This document shows positions 19,460-25,951 of a stretch of DNA of 25,951 nucleotides, one piece after another. Position 1 is the first letter of the stretch; each line of letters opens with the position of its first letter. Source of the DNA: Collybiopsis luxurians FD-317 M1. Lineage: Eukaryota > Basidiomycota > Agaricomycetes > Agaricales > Omphalotaceae. Both the position numbers and the translations under genes were made by a program. Location of the stretch: positions 338,460 through 364,410 of the forward strand of contig KN834760.1 of assembly GCA_000827265.1 (NCBI GenBank), written 5' to 3'. Below the pieces are notes generated by a model. That model was not told where the DNA came from, did no database searches, and was given only the letters and a program-made list of their open reading frames with translations.

Positions 19460-21723
19460 ATGCTGCTTTCTTTTCGACTGCCATCATCGCGATGGTCCAG
19501 TTCACAACTCTTCGTTCGTATTCATAGCCCTCTCTGTTCAAGGCCCCCAGTACCCGTACCCAACCCGTCCCAAAGTTATTTTACAAATCGGACGCAGACC
19601 AACGCACGCGCACCCACCGAGTCCGAGTCCACGACACCCGCACCCGCACCCGTCCGCTCAATCTACATCTCCACATCCACCAACCCCTACTTCAACCTCT
19701 CCCTCGAAGACTGGCTCTTCCGCCACGCTCCGTCCCACCGGCCGCTGCTGTTGCTGTACAGGGACGATCCGTGTGTCGTCGTTGGGAGGAACCAGAACCC
19801 TTGGAAGGAGGTTAATTTCAGGGCTTTGGATGCGCTGAATCGGAATCGGAATCAGGGAGAGGGTATGGGTATACCGTTTATTAGGAGACGAAGCGGTGGT
19901 GGGACTGTGTATCATGTAGGTGTCTTTACGCGTTTCGTCTCATTTCGTTTCAGTTTTCCGTTATCGTTTTTTCGTTTCGTTTCGGTCTTTCCACTGCGGC
20001 GAATAACACTCACTCTGGACTCTTATGTACACGATAACAGGACCTAGGCAACACAAACTTCTCTATCCACCTCCCTCGCGCTTCCTTCGACAAGCACAAG
20101 ACGGCGCAGATCGTGCTCAGGGCCGTGAGGTCGTTGGGTATACCCGGGGCGTACGTTAATGAGAGGAATGATATCTGTGTCGAGGGTGAAAAGATAGGTT
20201 TTCTTTTCTACCTTCTTTTTCTTCTGTTTCTTACCTGTTCCCCGCCCTCTTCTCCTCTCCCCTCTCCTTTCCTCTCTCCCGTCCCCCCAACCCTGCCCTC
20301 TCCTCCTCTCCTCGTTGCTGCTGGTGTTGGGTCGTTTTACTCCTGCTCTACACGTCTCAGGCTCAGCGTACAAAATCGTGAACAAACGCGCGTATCATCA
20401 CGGGACGATGCTCATCTCGACTAGGCTGGACACGTTGGGTGAGGTGCTTAGGCCTGGTAAGGATAAGGTGTGTGTGTCCCCGTCCTTCGCATCCTCTTCC
20501 CTTCCCTCCCGCTTCGTTTCGTTCCCTTCCTCGCTTCGTTTCCCGGAGCCCCTCCCCTCCGCTACCCCCTCTCTGTCCTTCCGGCCCTTCGCTTCCTCTC
20601 TCCCCTTCGCTTCCTCCCTCCCCTTCCGCTGCCTCCGTCCCCTCCCCCTCCCCTCTCCCTTTCCAATCACAATATCATCTACGCATAAGAATCTAACCCC
20701 CCCGTTCCCTCGTTCCCCTCCTCTACCTCTAGGAAACAATGGAAACCAAAGGCGTAGCCTCCGTCCGCTCCCCCGTCCGGAATCTCCAATACTACCACCC
20801 CGCCGTGACGCATCAGGGTTTTGTCGATGCTGTCGTGAGGGAGTTTCGGGAGGAGTATGGTATTGGGATCGGGGAGAATGGAGGTGAAGATGAGGATGAG
20901 GTGGGTTTCGAAGCCGAGGCTAGCTACAATTTACGAACTTACGACTGACTTACTCTCTCTTCTTTTTCGTAGCTGCAAATCGTGAACGAAGAAGGAGGGT
21001 ATCGATATCGAGATGTGGATTATATCAGGACCGGGATGGCTGAGCTTCCGGTACGTGTTATCTTCGTCTTCCGGTCAGCGCGGACGTTAGACCGACTGAC
21101 TGACCGATTCACATTGTTTTTTTTTTGTTTTGCTTTGCTTTGCGGTACTTTACCTTGCGCTGCGTTACTTCTAGAGTTGGGAATGGGCATACGGACAAAC
21201 ACCCGAATTCACGTATTCGGTGCGGAAGGAATTCGATTGGGGTATGGTAGTGAGTTTCGAGCATTGCGATATGAGTGAAAATTCTGACCTTTTTTTTTCT
21301 TTCCTTTTTTGCCCCGGCCTGCCTCGGTGTATACAGAGCGCAAAAATCCGATCCAAGCATGGGGTTATTCTGGATTGTGATTGTTCTGTGGAATCCTTAA
21401 ATCCGAATCTGAATCCGAACGTGAATCTGGAGGAGGGGGGAGACCTCCAGCTGCACCTACACAAGATATCGGACCTATTTAAGGGACGGAGGTACGGGTT
21501 CGCGTTTTCGTCTGCGGACCCGGAAACGGAAACGCAAGCGAGGGCGGGGCTGGACGCAGAGGCAGCGTCGAAGGGAAACGCAGAGCTGGATGTCGATATT
21601 TCGGGTACGGATATGCATGTCGCGCAGTCCAGAATGAACGCGATGGTTTCCTATGGGATATCCCCCGCCCCGGGCCCGATGAATGACATTGTGCGTTGGT
21701 TGGATGAGGAGGTGATGCGTTAG
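19460..21723 (+). CDS. AIM22: mitochondrial lipoate-protein ligase / lipoyltransferase
   Basis: An LplA-family enzyme that attaches lipoate to E2 subunits of 2-oxoacid dehydrogenases and to GcvH; the yeast homologue is AIM22, the animal one LIPT1. Seven exons: 19460-19915, 20041-20197, 20361-20467, 20733-20900, 20973-21050, 21175-21249, 21337-21723. All introns are GT-AG and in frame (475 residues). The N-terminus is rich in Arg/Ser with few acids, a likely mitochondrial presequence. Catalytic-domain motifs: NPYFNLSLEDWLFRH, LYRDDPCVVVGRNQNPWKEV, IPFIRRRSGGGTVYH joined by splicing to DLGNTNFS, then ERNDICVEGEKIS and GSAYK (Lys about 209, the adenylate-contacting lysine). The C-terminal part has SWEWAYGQTPEFTYS, the usual accessory-domain motif. 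Unusual: a low-complexity insertion (SLNPNLNPNVNLEEGG) and an Ala/Glu-rich linker near the C-terminus, and very pyrimidine-rich introns. Confidence 0.93.
20468..20732 (+). repeat. pyrimidine-rich intron with imperfect tandem repeats
   Basis: The third intron of the lipoate ligase gene (265 nt). On the plus strand it is almost entirely C and T, with repeats of CCCCTTCGCTTCCTC around 20585-20640. It is much longer than the other introns of the gene, so expansion of the repeat probably lengthened it. Confidence 0.6.
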
Positions 21724-22713
21724 GTTGCGTTGGGTTATGTTGGAAGGGGGCGATTCTCTGGGAGCCGGAGAGGGTTGACGTTGGCTTTAGACAGTAGGTA
21801 TGTGTACTCCCAACAGGCACTCGAGTTCCAACATTCATTCTCTATAGAAACCTAGACCGTTATAATTGTAGACCGCTACCAACTCGTTTCCGAGGTCTTT
21901 CTGGATGAACAGGGAAGTAAATTGATTTAATTTGGTAGTATACATCGAGTCGAAGGCGTAGAGTAATGAGAGAATAAATCTACAGCTAGGATGATATAAT
22001 GGGAGATGCGTTCCCTACGAAGCATTTGTAAACTGAAAATGCGAACAAATTGGGCGGTATGACGAAAATCATTCGTCCTGGACCTACTTCAGCTTCCCTA
22101 TTGCTGGCTGCAGAGCGACGCTGCGAGTTGCATACACCAACCTATAAGAACGGAAGCTTTGCAACAGCACTGTAACCGTCAGCGCTCAACCATACAAAAT
22201 TTGTACTACTCCGGCGTACCAATGCACCCGGGAGGATTCGAGTAGTAAGGCAATTCGAGAACCTTAGTGTCAGTTTCTCGACGCAATCTCGACCTCGACG
22301 TATCAGGTGGTTTGCAGGGAAGGGCCTTTGATAGCGACGTTTTGGATAGCTGCTATAGAAAAGATAATTCCTTCCCGCACGGCATCCCAACCGTACCAAA
22401 TTGTTCGTACTGTCAATATCCTTAGCGCATGTTACGTTCCTGAGGGAGATTGAATAATGACGAGGGTTGAATAACCGCTGCAGACTGATGTGCTGCCCAC
22501 ATAAATTTCTGCCCCTTCTTCGTTTACCGATTGCAGTGACATCAAAAGACTTTTCTAACAGCCCTTCCGCTGGGAAACGTTTATATTTCTCATTTGCTGA
22601 GTGCAATGGCATTGGAAGGTGTCAGGGTAACTCTCTTTTTCTTCCTGCACCGCCGCCCTGAGACTTTCGGAATCACATCGATCATTTACCATAGATAACC
22701 AAAATCCAACACC
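21724..22713. other. intergenic, no gene seen
   Basis: Presumed 3' end of the lipoate ligase gene and upstream region of the NACHT gene. Open frames here show no recognised motif. Confidence 0.45.
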
Positions 22714-25700
22714 ATGCAGCATCTCGTATCTCATCAATATACTCTTGTCTTAATAAATGCTCACTACCTACTGTTTAAACAACGATCAATCATACCCATG
22801 AACTCGAAGCATTGGACTGGACTTGGCCGAACCCTTCATATCCCCAATGAGGGTACATTGAGCCCGCCGGTTCTGATCTTTCCTATTCCAACTGATCATC
22901 AGGCTGGCATGCACACCAGAATTGATTATGAGAACATATCAGTTGTCAACCGCCAGAGTATAAAGGAAGTCAAGCTGCAGCTGTGCATCCCACTCTCTTC
23001 ATTGAGTGCCATCATCACTATTGTCACACTAAAACCAAGAATGCGCAAAACCGCTTCCAACGTCAAAAGATTCTTCCAGAAGAAGAATAAAAACATCACT
23101 GAGAGTGCAGCTTCAATTGTTGCCCCAGACTCTGGAACTGCCTCGCGGGTATCTTCTATCCATCAATCGGACACAGGTCCTGGGCTTGGGATTGATGTAG
23201 CCACCCCTAACAACGAAGCCTTAACTTCTGCCCCTCCTGCTCTCAAAACTGGATTACAGCCATCTACTATCCAGTCTGGTATGCGAGCTGGGGATGTAGT
23301 TGACACCCTTGAAAGTGTTTTGGGTGTCCTGAAAGAAGTTTCAGCACCTTTTACACCTTTGCAGGCTGCAGTAGGTGGAGTTATTGAGTGCATCCACATA
23401 TACAAGGTTGGTTTTGGACTACTTACCCTGAATAGTAAGGTGATTTTTTATATAGCAAGTATCTGGAAATACAAAAGCCCTTCAAGATCTTGTAGATGAT
23501 CTCATCTCTCGTACAAAGGATATGAATGAACAACTAAACAGAGATGACATGGATGCTTTTGGAGCGAAGATTATACAAGCCTTGGCCAAGTAAGATAATC
23601 AACTTTTCAGTCAATGACATTAATTCCTCACTTTCTTGTAGCAAGCTTGATGGAATTAATCAAGGAGTCAAGATACAAATGCAGAGTGGCAAATTTAAAA
23701 AGGTGGTCCAGAAGGACAGGATAGCTGAAAATATTAAAACCTTCCAAAGGAAAATTGAGGATGCATATCAGAAATGCCAGGTAAAATATAGTTAAACATC
23801 AAAGTGATAAGACTTATGGAATTAAACAGGAAGATCTAATTTCTGCCATTAAAGCAGACACTGGAAAAATTTTGCAGGTAATTATAATTTGTGATAAGCA
23901 AATGCAGAAAATTGATGGTATGGTATCAGGCAATGGCTCTTGCAAAGTTGTATCACTCTGCTAAGGCATTTTATGATGCAGATGTCGGTGCAGATGTGGG
24001 TGTGCAACATGTCCACCAATCTTGCCATGAGGGAACCAGAGTAAAAATCATTGATGGTATTAAGAAATGGGCTGAAGACCCTAATAGTCCCTCTGGGTAC
24101 TGGATCTGTGGTATGGCTGGAACAGGAAAGAGCACCATTGCTATGTCTGTATGTGAGAGCCTTGCTGGACAAAGCACTCTTGCCGGGTCTTTCTTCTGTT
24201 CATGTCAAATTCCTGAATGTAACAAATATGGGTTGATCATTCCCACTTTGGCATATCAATTAGCCATCCATTCCAGAGGATTTGCTTTTGCACTCAGGGA
24301 TGTTCTGAGTAGAAATCCTGACATTGCTTCAAAGAAGCCAAAGGAGCAAGTGCAGAGACTTCTCATTGACCCATGGCAGGAATTGATAACAAATGAGCAA
24401 ATAAATATGAAATTACCGGTGGTTGTTGTGGATGCTTTGGATGAATGTGAAGGTGTTGAAGTAGTACTGGACCCCCTTATAACTGCAATTCAGGGAAATA
24501 AACTTCCCAGAATGAAGTTTCTTCTAACAAGTCGTCCAAAACATGCTATTGAACAGCTAATGCATTCTCATTCAAGCTCAGGGGAAATCACAGAAGTAGA
24601 AAAGTTCATCCTACATCAGGTGGAAGAAACTGAAGTTCAAGAAGACATCCGGACATATGTAAAGTCAGAGTTGAAAAGTGTTGCATCAGAACTGGAGCTT
24701 CAGATGCTGACAAACTTGTCTGGAAAGCTTTTTATCTATGCAGCCACCACAGTCAAGTTTGTAAAAGGTGTAACTGGTTCAGATAGGCAGCAAGAAAGGC
24801 TCACTAAATCACTTAAGCAGAGCAGAAAGTCACAAGATCTCCAACAACTGTATAATTATATTCTGCGGGATGCATTTGCTGATCTGGAACCAGAAGAGGA
24901 AGAACAAGATTGGAAAATTTTACATACATTAGTTTCATTGAGTAAGCCGTTGACATGCAAAGCTTTGGCAGACCTAGTGCTAGTATCTGAAAATAAAGTG
25001 AAGGAGCTCATTGACAGATTGCATGCAGTTTGCTTTATATCAGATGCTATTTACACTTTTCACCTATCTTTTCCTGAATTTATTACCAGCTCTAAGAATC
25101 ACGGAAAGAGCTACAGTGGGGATACACAACATCATAATTTGAGCCAAGTTTGTTTTAAAATATTACTGGACAAATTGAAATTCAATATATGTGATCTGTC
25201 ATCATCCTTTTTGCGGGATGCAGAGGTGGAGGGATTAGATGGGAAAATCAAGGAGAATGTTGGGGACAGTCTAGAATATTGTTGTCAGCATTGGAGTGAC
25301 CATGTCAAATTAGCACAGCCAAGAAATACCTTGATGCCAGATTTGCAGAAATTTTTACAAGAAAAGGGAGTTTTTTGGATAGAAGTTATGAGTTTGATGA
25401 GGTTATTACCAAAATGTGGAGAAAGTTTGGAAGAGATACTACAGGTATGTTGTGTTTCACAGATATATAATTGCAAAATACCAATAAAATGTCAGGAAGT
25501 AAACACTTTGAACCTGATAGAGGTAAAAAACCAATTGTTAGATCTACGAAACTTGGTGATGTTACTTGGGAGTAGCAATGTTAATGGAATGACACCACAT
25601 TTGTATCTCAGTATCATTCCATTTTGGAAAAGGAAAAGTGAACTAAAGGTTAATGTCAAAAGAGTAGTAAGATTAGAGCAGCAGGTCATGAAAGGGCCTG

Positions 25701-25951
25701 GTACTATGCAGGTGGCATTACTACAAGCAACTGGAGAAGTTCATAGTGTGGCATACTCAAGTGATGGAACTAGGATTGTGTCTGGGTCTTCAGACAGGAC
25801 AGTGAGGATCTGGGATGCCACCACTGGCACTCAGATTGATGATCCTCTCCATGGCCATCATGGTTCTGTCTACTCAGTAGCATTTTCACCTGATGGAACC
25901 AGGATTGTGTCTGGGTCTTCAGACAGCACAGTGAGGATCTGGGATGCCACC
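22714..25951 (+). CDS. NACHT-WD40 STAND (NLR-like) protein, 3' end outside the window
   Basis: Fungal NLR-like signalling ATPase; relatives such as Podospora HET-E/HNWD act in non-self recognition and programmed cell death. Exons from the likely ATG at 23041: to 23406, 23456-23589, 23642-23780, 23830-23877, then 23930 to the window end, all GT-AG and in frame (903 residues, incomplete). The frame is also open back to an ATG at 22714 in a strong Kozak context (CACCATG), 109 more codons, so the true start is undecided. N-terminus (about residues 75-225): a helical region with TPLQAAVGGVIECIHIYK, resembling the HeLo/MLKL-like four-helix bundle (inference). NACHT: P-loop GMAGTGKST (about 290), Walker B VVVVDALDECEG (about 397), LLTSRP (about 427). 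Winged-helix-like region to about 700, then WD40 repeats from about 835 (VASYSSDGTRIVSGSS-type). No stop or frameshift seen; clearly CpG-poor. Confidence 0.85.
25751..25951 (+). repeat. near-identical WD40 repeats (129-bp period)
   Basis: 25751-25822 and 25880-25951 align with 66 of 72 bases identical, and the last 50 bases differ only once. The period is 129 bp (43 residues), the normal WD40 unit length. Each encodes GTRIVSGSSD-x-TVRIWDAT. The array continues beyond the window. Confidence 0.93.

Noticed and set aside
1..25951. tRNA, rRNA or CRISPR features
   Set aside because: I found no tRNA B-box/cloverleaf pattern and no rRNA. The only short tandem array with regular units (7391-7460) has no spacers, and the genome is eukaryotic.

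Overview
This window looks like nuclear DNA of a filamentous basidiomycete, most likely an Agaricomycete. The evidence is short GT-AG introns (about 45-110 nt, a few longer) with CTAAC/CTNA-type branch points, a seven-exon mitochondrial lipoate-protein ligase, a five-exon complex I CHCH subunit, a DUF6534-type membrane protein relic, a polyporopepsin-like aspartic protease relic, and a NACHT-WD40 (NLR-like) gene of the kind expanded in mushrooms. I cannot name the species.

Layout. (1) Bases 1 to about 6.6-7.0 kb hold the 5' part of a Ty3/Gypsy LTR retrotransposon on the minus strand: a putative LTR with TATA box and poly(A) signal, a PBS-like stretch, a leader ORF followed by intron signals, then gag, zinc knuckle, DSG protease and reverse transcriptase (YLDD), which runs off the left edge. 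All in-frame stops are TGA at likely arginine positions. (2) 7.0-9.0 kb has no gene but contains a 231-bp near-perfect foldback element with seven 10-bp tandem repeats in its loop, and AGCTGG-rich hairpins. (3) 9.0-11.2 kb has two intact divergent genes sharing a short promoter: a minus-strand conserved protein with a probable ubiquitin-like N-terminus, and a plus-strand NDUFA8-type complex I subunit. (4) 11.3-16.2 kb is a graveyard: an aspartic protease pseudogene, a DUF6534 pseudogene that keeps its introns, a fragment of ribosomal protein P0, and a diverged duplicate of the NDUFA8 3' flank. (5) 16.2-19.4 kb shows no recognisable gene. (6) 19.46-21.72 kb is an intact nuclear gene for a mitochondrial lipoate-protein ligase (AIM22/LIPT1-like). 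(7) 22.7-25.95 kb is the 5' two-thirds or so of a NACHT-WD40 STAND gene, cut by the right edge just as its near-identical WD40 repeats begin.

Two compositional compartments alternate. The housekeeping genes (complex I subunit, lipoate ligase) are GC- and CpG-rich. The retrotransposon and the NLR-like gene are AT-rich and strongly CpG-poor, which fits CpG methylation and deamination of repeats and multigene families. The two intact metabolic genes both serve mitochondrial energy metabolism (complex I, and lipoylation of 2-oxoacid dehydrogenases), but nothing shows that they are co-regulated.
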